From: Candidatus Pelagibacter sp.
Lineage (GTDB): Bacteria; Pseudomonadota; Alphaproteobacteria; Pelagibacterales; Pelagibacteraceae
Assembly (NCBI GenBank): GCA_002692475.1
Contig: NZKC01000062.1
Coordinates: 1-7,158 of the forward strand
Direction: 5' to 3'
DNA length: 7,158 bases
This document shows, in pieces, positions 6,619 to 7,158 of the stretch. The stretch's first letter is position 1. The number at the start of each line of letters is the position of its first letter. Made by a program: the position numbers and the translations under genes. Below the pieces are notes generated by a model. The model was given only the letters and a program-made list of their open reading frames with translations, did not search any database and was not told the DNA's origin.

Positions 6619-7158
6619 AATATTATCAATTAATCTTACTTTGTTTACATAAAATGCAATAAATAATTTAAAATTTCGTTTATTAAATTTTTTAGATAAA
6701 GTATTTTTATTTCTTAATTCAAAATATTCAATTACTACACCCATTTTATCAAGATTATTTCTGACTTGAAAAATTTTATGTTTATTATTGAAATTACCTT
6801 TAATTGAAAAATAAAATTTTTTTATATTTTGAGAAATTAATGAAGCTTTCTTAATTTCATTTTTTTTTAAAAGATTATTTCTTGAAGATAAAGGCAGAAA
6901 CCCTTTTCCCCTCACAGTTTTACAAGTACATACCTTTATTTTAAATTTATTTTTTATAAATTTTTTAATCAGATAAATTTGTTGAAAATCTTTCTCACCT
7001 AAATAAATTCTCTTAGATTGTATCTTCTTTAAAAATTGATTAATTACGCCTAAAACACCTTCAAAATGTCCTGGTCTAAATTTAGCACATAATACCTTGT
7101 CATTTTTGCTTATTTTGATCTTCATGCTTCTCTGATTTTTAAAAATGTCTTTAGCACT
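6616..7158 (-). CDS. panC: Pantothenate synthetase, C-terminal part (5' end cut by window edge)
   Basis: PanC joins pantoate and beta-alanine, using ATP through a pantoyl-adenylate, to make pantothenate, the precursor of coenzyme A. The frame is open to the right edge, with SAKDIFKNQRS read before the methionine at 7125, so that ATG is internal; the visible 180 residues lack roughly the first 100, including the nucleotide-binding HxGH region. The visible part has KFRPGHFEGV, matching the family RPGHFxGV, then YLGEKDFQQIYLI and the loop ending in LSSRN. It ends in KLFIAFYVNKVRLIDNI, where the RLIDN ending is typical. The family's DGLALSSRN reads here as KGFLPLSSRN, a mild divergence next to the invariant SSRN. 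It converges with mgtE stop to stop. A run of nine T on the plus strand (6860-6868) lies in the gene. Confidence 0.93.
   Translation of the reverse strand, partial: SAKDIFKNQRSMKIKISKNDKVLCAKFRPGHFEGVLGVINQFLKKIQSKRIYLGEKDFQQIYLIKKFIKNKFKIKVCTCKTVRGKGFLPLSSRNNLLKKNEIKKASLISQNIKKFYFSIKGNFNNKHKIFQVRNNLDKMGVVIEYFELRNKNTLSKKFNKRNFKLFIAFYVNKVRLIDNI

Overview
This window is an ordinary core-genome segment from a very AT-rich bacterium, most likely an alphaproteobacterium of the SAR11 (Pelagibacterales) type. The evidence is the strong AT bias, very short intergenic gaps, few Shine-Dalgarno sequences, and the order secY-adk-rpsM-rpsK-rpoA-rplQ. In that order adk follows secY directly, and no rpsD lies between rpsK and rpoA as it does in enterobacteria. 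The organism assignment is inferred from gene order, composition and protein resemblance; no search was run.

Left part (1-4572, all + strand): the 3' part of secY, then adk, rpsM (S13), rpsK (S11), rpoA (RNA polymerase alpha), rplQ (L17) and an RluC-type 23S rRNA pseudouridine synthase. Most junctions are 0-12 nt or overlap. The one sizeable gap, 56 nt before rpsM, holds a good sigma70-like promoter. The unit therefore makes a translocon subunit, a nucleotide kinase, ribosomal proteins, a polymerase subunit and probably an rRNA-modifying enzyme.

Right part (4559-7158): lipB (- strand) converges on rluC with a 14 nt overlap. lipB diverges from mgtE (+ strand, Mg2+ channel/transporter) across 62 nt. 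mgtE meets a partial panC (- strand, pantothenate synthetase) stop codon to stop codon with no gap. lipB and panC both serve cofactor synthesis or attachment (lipoate, pantothenate/CoA), but they are not in one operon here.

Every stretch is accounted for: the largest non-coding gap is 62 nt. I saw no mobile element, CRISPR array, tRNA, rRNA or prophage feature, and no gene of unknown function. I found no candidate for an undescribed system. The points worth a second look are small: the internal rpsM promoter, the lysine-rich extensions of S11 and L17, the GTG start of adk, the overlapping lipB/rluC ends with an inverted repeat and an 11-base homopolymer, and the palindromic double stop between mgtE and panC.
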